Below are positions 23,583 through 32,990 of a DNA stretch of 64,000 bases, piece after piece. The stretch is from NCBI GenBank assembly GCA_965248545.1, contig OZ252110.1, positions 186,001-250,000 on the forward strand. Direction: 5' to 3'. How positions within the stretch are numbered: the first letter of the stretch is position 1; each line of letters opens with the position of its first letter. Source of the DNA: Alteromonas_E sp965248545. GTDB taxonomy: Bacteria; Pseudomonadota; Gammaproteobacteria; Enterobacterales; Alteromonadaceae. The translations under genes were made by a program, and so were the position numbers. The notes beneath the pieces are model-generated. The model was given only the letters and a program-made list of their open reading frames with translations. It made no database searches and was not told where the DNA came from.

Positions 23583-25472
23583 TCAGCCTGATCGACGGAA
23601 CTGGGTTTTCAGGCCCACTTTAACCGGAGCATCACTGCTGTAACTGAGTCCATGCCCCTTAGGCCAAATTTCGGCATATGACATTTGGCCAGCGACGGCA
23701 TTGGGGTTAATCGGTACGTGTCCGTTGGCCGTTGGCCATGGGAATGCCAATCGCCCAATAAAGTCCTGCTCACCAGAGAGTAAGTCAGCAATCGATTCGC
23801 CTTCTGAGCCGGGTAGCCAAGCAGTTAAAAATGCATCAGAGAGCGCAAGTTCGTCGTCGATTATCAATGGGCGCCCATTGAGTAAGACCGCGACTGTCGG
23901 AATCCCGAATTGTTTTAGTTGTCTGAGAACTTGGATGTCCTCAGGGTGCAATTGGCTGAGTTCGAGACTCCTACCATAAGGCGGTTGAATGGTGACATAA
24001 CCATCCATTCGGCTTCCCGCTTCAATTAACACACGATCCGTTTCACGAATATCACCCAAGCCCTCGGCATAAGGTTTTTCACCAATAACAACAACTGCCA
24101 CATCAACGCCTTCAATTGTTGAATCGTTCACTTGGTCAGGTGGACAATGCAATGTGTCGCGGAAAGCGCCCGCGATACCAGAAGCTATATCCGTAGCGCC
24201 CGGTATTTCGAATGCATCTTGAACACCCTGCCACTCCAACGTGAAACCGCCGCACTGCATCCCCGTGTGTTTGGCCCCTTTCCCTGTTATCAGTATTTTT
24301 TGATCAGACTTAAGTGGCAAAACTTGCTTGTCGTTCTTCAACAACACGCAACTGTGCGAAGCGGCTTTGCGTGCCATTGTTCGATGTTGCTCGCAGCCAA
24401 ATCTTGATAGATAAGGCTTACTGCGCTCGCTTGGGGCAGCTTGGTCAAATAAACCAAGAGCAATTTTGGCCCTTAAGATCCGTTCCACCGCATCGTTGAT
24501 TCGTGTGATGGATACAGTTCCAAGCTCAACGTGTTTGAGTAGTGTTTGAATAAATTGTCGCCAACTTTGGGGCACCATAAACATATCTATGCCGGCATTC
24601 ACACCCTGCCCCAATGCAGAGTAAAAATCATCATCTACGGTATTGATACCGTGCATGTCAGATAGCACGAATCCGTCAAAGCCGAGTTGGTCCTTGAGTA
24701 AATGGGAGATTAGAAAGGCATTGCCATGACACTTATCACCATTCCAGCCACTGAATGCGACCATGATACTCAAGACACCCGCATCAATTGCCGCCCGAAA
24801 AGGCTTGATATGCAGCTCTAATTTTTTCAACGATTGGCGCGTATCACCCTGCTCAATGCCATAGTCGGTGCCTCCATCGCCGACAAAGTGTTTTGCGCAG
24901 GCCAAAATTGGATAGTCGGTTCGCCCTGCATTCAATGAGTTCATGTACGTTCTGGCAAACCAAGCAATTTCTTCTGGTGATGAAGACACACTCTCGTACG
25001 TTCGGCCCCAGTGATAATGCTGGGCTAGCGCCAAATTTGGCCCAAAAATCCAATTCGCGCCAATAGCTCTAACCTCATCTCCAGTTACGGTCGCAACTGC
25101 CTGAATGTCCGCCTCACTGCGCGATGCGCCAAGGCCTATATTGTGTGGAAATATCGTCGCGCCTTTGACATTGGCATTACCATGGATCGCATCAAGACCG
25201 TACAAAATTGGGATTGCTGTGAGCTGGTCGTCCCGCGCTGCGCTTGCATGCCAGAACTTATCTCCCATAGCCAACCAATCTTGCAACTCATTTTCGCCTG
25301 GACATGAGCCGGCAGAACTCATCACACCGCCGAGAAAAAAGTCACGTGCATCTTGTGGCGCACATGTCGCCTGATCTGCCAGTGCCATTTGTCCAATCTT
25401 TTGCTCCAACGTAAGGTTGGCCAGCATGTGTTTGGCTTGCGCTTTGATCCTGTCTGACATGGCGATTGGCAT
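23583..25472 (-). CDS. GH3 beta-glucosidase (cytoplasmic), shorter paralogue
   Basis: A 629-residue glycoside hydrolase family 3 enzyme that would remove glucose from the ends of beta-glucans. The (beta/alpha)8 domain holds LTLEQKIGQM, DAIHGNANV, the KHF motif in CAKHFVGDGG and the nucleophile Asp (about 272) in GFVLSDMHGI. The second domain has the usual VVVIGEKPYAEG and WLPGSEG motifs. There is no FnIII domain, matching ExoP-like exo-1,3/1,4-glucanases. No signal peptide is seen, so it acts inside the cell. It starts 2 bp after the longer GH3 gene. Confidence 0.95.
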   Translation of the reverse strand: MPIAMSDRIKAQAKHMLANLTLEQKIGQMALADQATCAPQDARDFFLGGVMSSAGSCPGENELQDWLAMGDKFWHASAARDDQLTAIPILYGLDAIHGNANVKGATIFPHNIGLGASRSEADIQAVATVTGDEVRAIGANWIFGPNLALAQHYHWGRTYESVSSSPEEIAWFARTYMNSLNAGRTDYPILACAKHFVGDGGTDYGIEQGDTRQSLKKLELHIKPFRAAIDAGVLSIMVAFSGWNGDKCHGNAFLISHLLKDQLGFDGFVLSDMHGINTVDDDFYSALGQGVNAGIDMFMVPQSWRQFIQTLLKHVELGTVSITRINDAVERILRAKIALGLFDQAAPSERSKPYLSRFGCEQHRTMARKAASHSCVLLKNDKQVLPLKSDQKILITGKGAKHTGMQCGGFTLEWQGVQDAFEIPGATDIASGIAGAFRDTLHCPPDQVNDSTIEGVDVAVVVIGEKPYAEGLGDIRETDRVLIEAGSRMDGYVTIQPPYGRSLELSQLHPEDIQVLRQLKQFGIPTVAVLLNGRPLIIDDELALSDAFLTAWLPGSEGESIADLLSGEQDFIGRLAFPWPTANGHVPINPNAVAGQMSYAEIWPKGHGLSYSSDAPVKVGLKTQFRRSG

Positions 25473-25474
25473 GT

Positions 25475-27718
25475 TTACACTCCCGTGAGTCTGACTGTTT
25501 CAGTCAACTGACAATCACTATTGCCACCAATCCCTATTCTAAACTCTCCAGACTCCATTACCGAGTTACCTCGGTCATCATAAAAAACCAAATCAGCCGC
25601 ACTCAACTGAAAGGTTATTGACGCCTGTTTGCCGGCCTTAATCTGCACGCGTTGAAAACCTTTAAGTTCCTTCACCGGGCGAGTCACACAGGCAACCACA
25701 TCTCGAACGTACAGTTGCGCGATTTCCTCGATGTCGTAAGCGCCACGGTTATGAATCACTGCGCTGACACTGATGAGATCATGTGGCGTAAAGACATGAG
25801 CCGATACCACGACATCAGTGTATTCAATACTTCCATAGGTCAATCCATAGCCAAAACAGAATTGAGGGGTGAAATAGGTATCCATGTGGGATGCGGCCAT
25901 GCCTAGAGACGTCTGCTCGGCACGCATTGGAAACTCGTCCATGTGCACGTAATTGTCGTGAGTAACCGGTCTGCCCGTAGGCTTTTGCGCATAATACAGC
26001 GGTATTTGACCCACGTGACGCGGGAAGCTAATAGGCAGCTTGGCTGACGGTATCCGCTCGGCCAATAACAGGTCAGCAATCGCTTGTCCGCCCATAGTCC
26101 CAGGGTGCCAGGCGTATAAAATCGCGTCAACTTTGTCTACGACACGGCTCAGCGTCAATGGTCGACCAGCCATAATAACTAATATCAACGGGATACCGGC
26201 CGCTTTCAAGCGAGGGGACAATTGGTCAATAAACGCTTGTTGCGCACCGGGCAAGCTTATCTCTGCTCGGCAATGCGCTTCTCCTGACAGGATAGCTTCC
26301 TCGCCAGCACATAAGACCACAGCTTGGGCGCTATTTATCGCTTCAAACGCACGCTCGAAGCGTTGTTCGGAATGGTCTCGAGAAGACGCAAACACAGGTT
26401 CGAATGCAATCTCACACGATTCACTCAGAAGATTTTGTAAACCTTGCAGAAGGGTGATGCTGCGCTCTGGTTCTCCGTCAAAAATCCAGGTGCCTAATTG
26501 CTCATAAGGATCATTTGCCAACGGCCCTAACACTGTAATTTTCGCTAGCTGATTGGACTCAAGTGGCAGCACGGCGTCGTTGTTTTGCAGTAAAACACAG
26601 GACTTAGCAGCGGCTTCGCAAGCCAGCGCCTTGCAGTCTTCTGGATCGATCATTTGCTCTGTGGGCGCATATGGCTGTTCAAACAGTCCGAGGGCGAATT
26701 TGGCTGTCAAAATGCGTAATACCGACTGATCCAGTTTGGCTTGTTGGACATGCCCATCGCTGAGTAGTGCCGGTGCATGATGCAAAAATGTCTGACTCAC
26801 CATTTCCATATCAACACCAGCTTTCAATGCCAAATCAGCGGCATCTTTATCGGTTTCAGCGATGCCATGATCGGTCAACTGTTGCACTGACGCCCAGTCA
26901 CTGACCACAAAACCCTGATAACCCCATTCATCCCGCAAGACATCACTTAACAGGTACCTATTTGCGCTTAATGGTACACCGTTGAGGTCGCTGAAAGACG
27001 TCATAAAAGTCATCGCACCTATGTCGCTGCAAGCCTTGAAAGGTGGTAAATAAATATTGCGAAGGTCGTGCTCACTGATATTAGTCGTGTTGTAGTCACG
27101 ACCACTTTCCGAGGCTCCGTAGCCGACAAAGTGCTTGGCACACGCAGCGATCGAAGTGGGTTCGGTGAGACTGTCACCCTGGTAACCGCTGATCATCGCC
27201 TTGGCGAGTTCGCCGCAGAGTACGGGATCTTCGCCAAATGATTCAGCTACCCGCCCCCAGCGTGGATCACGGCTAATATCGATCATCGGCGAAAAGGTCC
27301 AATTGATCCCACTTTCAGAGGCCTCAATTGCACTGTATCGTGCGGTCTGCTGCACGAGCGTTGGTGACCAGCTCGACGCGAGTCCAATGGGTATGGGGAA
27401 TATGGTTTTGAAACCGTGAATCACGTCACGCCCGATCAGCAAGGGTATCCCTAAGCGTGTTTCTTCGACTGCAATGCGTTGCAACTCTCGCACGGTGCCT
27501 GGGTCAACTTCATTGATGACGGAACCCACGTGCCCCACTCGGATAGCATGAGCGAGAGGATCCGCCACATACCCTCCGCAGCCATTGAGTTGATTCATCT
27601 GCCCCAGTTTTTCATCCAAACTCATCTGCACCAAGAGTGCAGCAGCACGTTGCTCGGGGGTTGATGTCTCGGCCTCGCGAAGGCCGACCTTCGGGGATAC
27701 TTGATGTAGCGTTCTCAA
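25475..27718 (-). CDS. GH3 beta-glucosidase, BglX-like with FnIII domain
   Basis: A 747-residue GH3 enzyme. The N-terminal domain has MSLDEKLGQMNQ, RDVIHGFKTIFPIP, DPRWGRVAESFGEDP, KHFVGYGASESGRDY and the nucleophile Asp (about 274) in GFVVSDWASV. The second domain carries AWHPGTMGG, and a C-terminal FnIII-like domain includes VKELKGFQRVQIKAG. No signal peptide is present, unlike periplasmic E. coli BglX. The start appears to be TTG at 27718, since a TAG lies four codons upstream and the next Met would cut conserved sequence. It heads the GH3-GH3-MFS operon, divergent from the phosphorylase operon. Confidence 0.94.
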   Translation of the reverse strand: MRTLHQVSPKVGLREAETSTPEQRAAALLVQMSLDEKLGQMNQLNGCGGYVADPLAHAIRVGHVGSVINEVDPGTVRELQRIAVEETRLGIPLLIGRDVIHGFKTIFPIPIGLASSWSPTLVQQTARYSAIEASESGINWTFSPMIDISRDPRWGRVAESFGEDPVLCGELAKAMISGYQGDSLTEPTSIAACAKHFVGYGASESGRDYNTTNISEHDLRNIYLPPFKACSDIGAMTFMTSFSDLNGVPLSANRYLLSDVLRDEWGYQGFVVSDWASVQQLTDHGIAETDKDAADLALKAGVDMEMVSQTFLHHAPALLSDGHVQQAKLDQSVLRILTAKFALGLFEQPYAPTEQMIDPEDCKALACEAAAKSCVLLQNNDAVLPLESNQLAKITVLGPLANDPYEQLGTWIFDGEPERSITLLQGLQNLLSESCEIAFEPVFASSRDHSEQRFERAFEAINSAQAVVLCAGEEAILSGEAHCRAEISLPGAQQAFIDQLSPRLKAAGIPLILVIMAGRPLTLSRVVDKVDAILYAWHPGTMGGQAIADLLLAERIPSAKLPISFPRHVGQIPLYYAQKPTGRPVTHDNYVHMDEFPMRAEQTSLGMAASHMDTYFTPQFCFGYGLTYGSIEYTDVVVSAHVFTPHDLISVSAVIHNRGAYDIEEIAQLYVRDVVACVTRPVKELKGFQRVQIKAGKQASITFQLSAADLVFYDDRGNSVMESGEFRIGIGGNSDCQLTETVRLTGV

Positions 27719-28330
27719 AAGCGTTCTCTAATACTTATTACGACCTTACGTTGTCATCTTAAAAGCTTTCCCTGTTTGACTACTGTATTCGTTGATTGCA
27801 TCAACGCAACGTAATTGCGGTCAAACGGATTCAAGCACCGCTAACAAGGATTTAACAATTACAAAATGACCACTCACTGTTGCCATTTGTGCGCACTCCG
27901 CAACTGGCATTGTATGGGAGTGTGATACGCGATAAAAAAAGCGCAATTACGTTTTTGCATATCCGTTTTTCTAAAACTAATTTTGCGCTGCGAAAGCGTC
28001 GGCGACTGGATTGAAGACGCCCTCCCCCATGCATGATAAAGCGCTTTCTCAAACAATGTAAAGCTCCAGCCATGAGGTCTTACAAGTGCAGCCAGGCCAA
28101 CGAAAAACAGCGAATTAATTGGCTGTGACGCCCATCGCGTATAGTCATGGTTGTTGTCAGCACTCGCGGCATATTGTGGCTCACGCCTGCGTTAACCTTT
28201 CGCTTAGTCGCATTGGCAGTCCGCCTTGGCTTATTTAAGTTGTATTCAATTATGAAATGACTAGTTTTCGTAGGTTATTCGTTCGTGGCCAAGAAGGCGA
28301 TGCCCGTTATTAACCCACAAGGAGCTAACA
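27719..28330. promoter_or_regulatory. 612-bp divergent control region between the two beta-glucan operons
   Basis: I see no convincing gene here. It contains three structured elements. A 17-bp dyad CGTTGAT-TGC-ATCAACG lies at 27790-27806. A 10-bp word CGTAATTGCG (27810-27819) recurs inverted at 27942-27951. A LacI-type AAAGCGCTTT palindrome lies at 28038-28047 with outer matching GA/TC. Their placement between divergent promoters fits operators for a glucan-responsive regulator. Confidence 0.55.
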
Positions 28331-28579
28331 ATGAGAGTATTAAAGCAGTTCCCCAGATTCGCAGTGTGCCAGCACGCGAGACGGTTAATAGCGCGTGCAC
28401 TAAATAGCGGAATGATGCGAACGAATAGTCATTACTTCAACCGCAACCAACAACTAATTCTTACTTCTGCCATAGGCGGTACGAAAAGAGCACCAACCAC
28501 TCTTTTCGACGGCTCCATATTCCCAATAACCGTGGAAGTCGACTATGCGCGAATCTTTCAATTGGCAAAACAAAAATAA
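28331..28579 (+). CDS. Possible 82-residue leader or small protein
   Basis: ATG at 28331 has a very good ribosome binding site (AAGGAG, 8 bases before it). The 82-residue product is basic at the N-terminus (MRVLKQFPRFAVCQHARRLIARALN) and ends DYARIFQLAKQK, with no hydrophobic segment. It ends 29 bp before the phosphorylase gene on the same strand. No family is recognised. It may be a real small protein or a translated leader. Confidence 0.42.
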   Translation: MRVLKQFPRFAVCQHARRLIARALNSGMMRTNSHYFNRNQQLILTSAIGGTKRAPTTLFDGSIFPITVEVDYARIFQLAKQK

Positions 28580-28608
28580 AAGCAGCCAACCTTTGACGAG
28601 AATGAATT

Positions 28609-31600
28609 ATGGGCAGCAATATGTCTAACGCGTATGCATTTGCAGAACCTCAGTGCGCTGGTTCTTTTGTTCAACTAGATGGCGAAACCTATTACAAAAT
28701 CAGCCATGTGGACCAAATGCCTCCGTTTTTTATCAGCCTGGTATCAGATAATGATCACTGGCTTTTTGCCGGTTCGACCGGCGGCTTAACAATGGGCAGA
28801 GTATCGCCCGAAACAGCACTTTTCCCATATGTACCGGTAGACAGGATCTATGAAAGCTCACCGCATACTGGGCCAAAAACGCTAATTAAGGTCCAGTTAG
28901 ACGAAGGTAGACAGACAACCTGGGAACCCTTTAATACCGAGCACGATGACCGCTATCAAACTAGCCGTCACTTGTATAAAAATGTGTTGGGCAATGTCCT
29001 AACCTTTGAAGAAATTAATCACGACCTAGGCTTGGCGTTTCGTTACCAGTGGCGTTTCTCAAGTGAGTTTGGTATCTGTCGACAGTCAACTTTGACCAAT
29101 CAGAGTAATCAGTCACGCCAAGTCGAGGTACTGGATGGATTGCAAAACCTGCTTCCAGCCGGAACCCCGCGATTCACCCAAACGGTATCCAGTAACCTTG
29201 TGGATGCCTACAAATGGACTGAGCGCGACGAGAGCAGTAGCCTAGCACTGTACACCCTTTACTCAGCTATTACTGATCGCGCGGAGCCCGTGGAAGCATT
29301 GCGCGCCAACACGGTGTTTGGCCTATGTGGTCAGAGTCATCAGATTTACCTTACCTCTGAGTGTGTCGCTCAATTCAAAAACGGAGCGTTGAAACCACCC
29401 GCTTTACAGGCGCGGGGCGTCAGAAGTAGTTATTTCATTGCACAGAGCTTGAATATTGCTGCAGACGCAAGCGAAACATGGACGATAGTGGCAAATGTTG
29501 AGCAAGATCAGCAACAAGTCGCGACTTTACAGTCGCAGCTAGAAGACCAAGCGTCGCTACAGGAAGCGTTGTCTAATTCATGCCAAGATGGCAACGACAA
29601 TTTAGCCAGAATTATGGCATCTGCCGACGGATTTCAAACGACTGCGGAAGCTGAGGTGTCTCTCCATCACTACGCCAACACTTTGTTTAACGTACTGCGA
29701 GGCGGGATCTTTGCCGATCAATACAGGATTTCGCGTGACGACCTTGCCAAGACCATTGCGCATTTTAATCAGCCGGTTTTTAGGCAACATCAAGATGCTC
29801 TTGCAGCATTGGCTGAGACAGTTTCACTTGCTGATTTACAAGCTTTTGTCACAAACCGCGAAGATCCGCAACTTCAGCGATTAGTGCAAGAATATCTACC
29901 CATTACGTTTGGCCGACGACATGGTGATCCGAGCCGTCCGTGGAACCAGTTTGCAATCGAGCTAACCGACGACAACGGTCAACCGCTGCTGTCTTATCAG
30001 GGTAACTGGCGCGATATTTTTCAAAACTGGGAAGCGCTTTCCTTGAGTTTTCCTCGCTTCACTGAATCCGTTATCGCGAAGTTCGTTAACGCTTCAACCG
30101 TAGATGGTTACAACCCCTATCGTATCACAAAGCAAGGTATTGATTGGGAAGTGGAAGAGCCTGACGACCCTTGGAGTTATATTGGTTATTGGGGTGACCA
30201 CCAAATCATTTACTTGCAAAAGCTGTTGGAATTGTCGGCGAATTTTCAGCCGCAAGCATTGGGCGTGCTGCTCGACAAACCAATTTTTAGTTACGCCAAT
30301 GTGCCATACCGAATCAAGGCGTTCGAGGACATCATCAAAAACCCTAAAGACACGGTTGAATATGATGAAGCACTGGCGGAGACCATCGAACAACGGGTTC
30401 AGGAACTGGGTGCAGACGGCAAATTGGTGCTCCAGCAAGATGGTCAAGTGTATCAAGTCAACTTAATGGAAAAGCTGTTAGTGCCGTTATTGACGAAACT
30501 CAGCAACTTGGTGGTCGATGGTGGTATATGGCTTAACACCCAGCGGCCAGAATGGAACGATGCCAACAATGCCCTAGTGGGACAAGGCTTGTCGATGGTT
30601 ACGCTGTGTTACCTGAACCGTTACCTCGCTTTTCTCAAACAGACGATTTTAGCTAATGCTGACACCCACGGCTTCGCGGTCACATCTGAAGTCGCGACGT
30701 GGTTAATCAAAACCACTGAAATTCTCAGCCAAACAGCTGAAACGTTGGAGCAAGGTGCACTAAATGAGCAGCAAAGTTTTAGCGTGTTACAACAGTTGGG
30801 TGAACTAGCCAGTCACTATCGCCGCACTATGTATATACATAATGGTAGCTTCAACAAAACCGAGCTTTCAATTAACCAAATTAATGCATTGATTGACCCA
30901 GCTTTGAAGATTGTTGAACACAGTATCCAAGCGAATCTTGCTGATACTGGCCTATATCACGCCTACAACTTACTTCACTTGGAACCAGATGCGCTTCGTG
31001 TTGGTCACCTTTATTCCATGCTTGAAGGTCAGGTTGCCGTTTTGAGTTCTGGGGCACTTAGTTCAGAGGCCTCAGCTCAAGTGATCGGCAAGCTGTTTGA
31101 TAGTGATATGTACCGTCCTGACCAGCATACGTTCATGCTTTATCCTGACCGTCCACAACAGCGTTTTTTGAACAAAAATGTGCTGAGTGCTGAGAGTGTC
31201 GAACACATCCCGCTGCTACCTCTCATGTTGGGTCAGGGTGATACTTCATTGGTCCTCAAGGACGCCAAAGGAAACTTCCGATTCAATAGCGATATAGTGA
31301 ATGCAAACGCGCTGAAAGATAAGTGGTCTGGAATCGTTGCAAACTACCCTGACGCAGCAACCGAATCGGCATTGGAACAGTTGCTCGAACTACATGAATC
31401 AGTGTTTAACCACAGTGCCTTTACCGGGCGCTCAGGTGGTATGTTCGGATTTGAAGGTCTTGGTTGTATTTATTGGCACATGGTGTCAAAACTATTACTG
31501 GCAATTCAAGAAACCGCGATTTCGAGCTACCGGCAGCACGGTTTAACCGATACGACGCAGTTGTTGATCTCACAGTACTATCATGTGCGTGAAGGTATCG

Positions 31601-32085
31601 GCTTTAACAAAACGCCGCAAGAATATGGCGCGTTTCCCGCTGACCCCTATTCGCACACCCCGAAACACGCAGGTGCTCAACAGCCCGGTATGACCGGACA
31701 GGTAAAAGAGGAATTGATTACGCGGTTGGGAGAGCTAGGTGGATTTGTGCAAAATGGCAGCGTGGTATTTGAACCGTTTATGTTGCGCGCACAAGAGTTT
31801 ACTGTAGCTGAACAAGATTTCCGTTACCTCGCCGTTAATGACAAATGGGAAACCATTAAGCTGCCACCCGCGTCGATAGGTTTTAGTTGGTGTCAGGTGC
31901 CGGTCGTATTCACACTCACCAATGAAGCTGAGAGCACTATGCAAGTGACATTGTCCTCCGGCGAATTGGTCTCTCGAAGCTCTAGCTCACTAACGCTTGA
32001 AGAGAGCCAAGATATGTTCGAGCGCAACGGCAATATCAAACAAATCGAGGTAAACATTCCTCGCAGTCACTTATATCAAGCATAG
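28609..32085 (+). CDS. Probable beta-1,3-glucan phosphorylase (GH149/GH161/GH94-type)
   Basis: A 1158-residue cytoplasmic protein resembling the inverting disaccharide/oligosaccharide phosphorylases. An N-terminal beta-sandwich region has STGGLTMGRVSPETALFPYVPVDRIYES and FRYQWRF. An (alpha/alpha)6 catalytic region includes FGRRHGDPSRPWNQF, YNPYRI and the likely general acid Asp (about 651) in PEWNDANNALVG. A C-terminal sandwich follows. The length exceeds cellobiose phosphorylase (~800) and fits GH149 or GH161, which cleave beta-1,3-glucan with phosphate to glucose-1-phosphate. Two GH17 genes follow at 12 bp and 2 bp gaps, supporting a beta-1,3-glucan substrate. No signal peptide. The start could also be Met-5. 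Confidence 0.75.
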   Translation: MGSNMSNAYAFAEPQCAGSFVQLDGETYYKISHVDQMPPFFISLVSDNDHWLFAGSTGGLTMGRVSPETALFPYVPVDRIYESSPHTGPKTLIKVQLDEGRQTTWEPFNTEHDDRYQTSRHLYKNVLGNVLTFEEINHDLGLAFRYQWRFSSEFGICRQSTLTNQSNQSRQVEVLDGLQNLLPAGTPRFTQTVSSNLVDAYKWTERDESSSLALYTLYSAITDRAEPVEALRANTVFGLCGQSHQIYLTSECVAQFKNGALKPPALQARGVRSSYFIAQSLNIAADASETWTIVANVEQDQQQVATLQSQLEDQASLQEALSNSCQDGNDNLARIMASADGFQTTAEAEVSLHHYANTLFNVLRGGIFADQYRISRDDLAKTIAHFNQPVFRQHQDALAALAETVSLADLQAFVTNREDPQLQRLVQEYLPITFGRRHGDPSRPWNQFAIELTDDNGQPLLSYQGNWRDIFQNWEALSLSFPRFTESVIAKFVNASTVDGYNPYRITKQGIDWEVEEPDDPWSYIGYWGDHQIIYLQKLLELSANFQPQALGVLLDKPIFSYANVPYRIKAFEDIIKNPKDTVEYDEALAETIEQRVQELGADGKLVLQQDGQVYQVNLMEKLLVPLLTKLSNLVVDGGIWLNTQRPEWNDANNALVGQGLSMVTLCYLNRYLAFLKQTILANADTHGFAVTSEVATWLIKTTEILSQTAETLEQGALNEQQSFSVLQQLGELASHYRRTMYIHNGSFNKTELSINQINALIDPALKIVEHSIQANLADTGLYHAYNLLHLEPDALRVGHLYSMLEGQVAVLSSGALSSEASAQVIGKLFDSDMYRPDQHTFMLYPDRPQQRFLNKNVLSAESVEHIPLLPLMLGQGDTSLVLKDAKGNFRFNSDIVNANALKDKWSGIVANYPDAATESALEQLLELHESVFNHSAFTGRSGGMFGFEGLGCIYWHMVSKLLLAIQETAISSYRQHGLTDTTQLLISQYYHVREGIGFNKTPQEYGAFPADPYSHTPKHAGAQQPGMTGQVKEELITRLGELGGFVQNGSVVFEPFMLRAQEFTVAEQDFRYLAVNDKWETIKLPPASIGFSWCQVPVVFTLTNEAESTMQVTLSSGELVSRSSSSLTLEESQDMFERNGNIKQIEVNIPRSHLYQA

Positions 32086-32097
32086 AGAGCACAGACT

Positions 32098-32988
32098 ATG
32101 TCAAGACTTGCAAATTTATATACGCGCCGCTATTTACGCGGCGCCCAGCTAAGCCATGAAGACAAGCGCGATTCGATAAAGTCGTTAATCGACGATGGCC
32201 TACACGGACTTTGCTTCAGTCCCTATTTGGAAGGACAAGGTCCGGGGTCAGAATTATCACGTGAGCAAATCAAACAGCGAATGTCTGTTATTTCCCCGAA
32301 CGTTAAGTGGATCCGCTCATTCGCCTGTACAGAAGGCAACGAATTGATCCCCGAAGTCGCCAAGGAGTTGGGCCTTAAAACACTGGTCGGTGTATGGCTT
32401 GATGAAGATATGGAAACTAACGAACTAGAACTCGAGAACGCGATCAAATTGATGCAACAAGGTTGCGTCGATATGCTCGCGGTGGGTAACGAAGTAATGT
32501 TGCGCGAAGAAATGAGTGCTGCGCAGTTAGTGGATTACATCGAACGTGCGAAAGCGGCTGCCAACGGTATCCCGGTAGGATATGTGGATGCCTACTATTT
32601 GTTTGAAGAAAACCCCAGTGTTGCGGAGGCCTGCGATGTACTATTCGCCAATTGTTACCCTTTCTGGGAAGGCTATTCAATTGACCACGCGTTGGTGTAT
32701 ATGAAAGACATGTATTACCGTGCGAAAGCTGTGGCTGGCGATAAACCAGTGGTGATCAGCGAGACCGGTTGGCCAAACAAAGGCAGCTTAGAAGGCCAAG
32801 CACTGCCGTCAGAAGACAACGCGATGCGCTATTTTATTGATGCATGTCGATGGACTCAGCAATGCGACATTCCGTTGTTCTACTTTTCGGCTTTCGATGA
32901 AGCCTGGAAAGTCGATGCCGAAGGCGACGTGGGCGCTTTTTGGGGACTATGGGACAAGGATGGAGTACCGAAATTTTGGCAGCCGTAG
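32098..32988 (+). CDS. GH17 beta-1,3-glucanase-like enzyme, copy 1 (cytoplasmic)
   Basis: A 296-residue TIM-barrel hydrolase of family GH17. The acid/base Glu is about 132 (AVGNEVML) and the nucleophile Glu about 222 in VVISETGWP, the family hallmark. The N-terminus has GLCFSPYLEGQGPG and the C-terminus FYFSAFDEAWK, as in bacterial GH17. There is no signal peptide or binding module, so it acts on imported glucan fragments. It could hydrolyse or transglycosylate beta-1,3-linked chains. It is 12 bp after the phosphorylase and 2 bp before a second GH17. Confidence 0.9.
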   Translation: MSRLANLYTRRYLRGAQLSHEDKRDSIKSLIDDGLHGLCFSPYLEGQGPGSELSREQIKQRMSVISPNVKWIRSFACTEGNELIPEVAKELGLKTLVGVWLDEDMETNELELENAIKLMQQGCVDMLAVGNEVMLREEMSAAQLVDYIERAKAAANGIPVGYVDAYYLFEENPSVAEACDVLFANCYPFWEGYSIDHALVYMKDMYYRAKAVAGDKPVVISETGWPNKGSLEGQALPSEDNAMRYFIDACRWTQQCDIPLFYFSAFDEAWKVDAEGDVGAFWGLWDKDGVPKFWQP

Positions 32989-32990
32989 CA

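Noticed and set aside
27852..28073. Minus-strand frames inside the divergent glucan control region
   Set aside because: Cys/Arg-rich, no ribosome binding site, and the region holds regulatory dyads.
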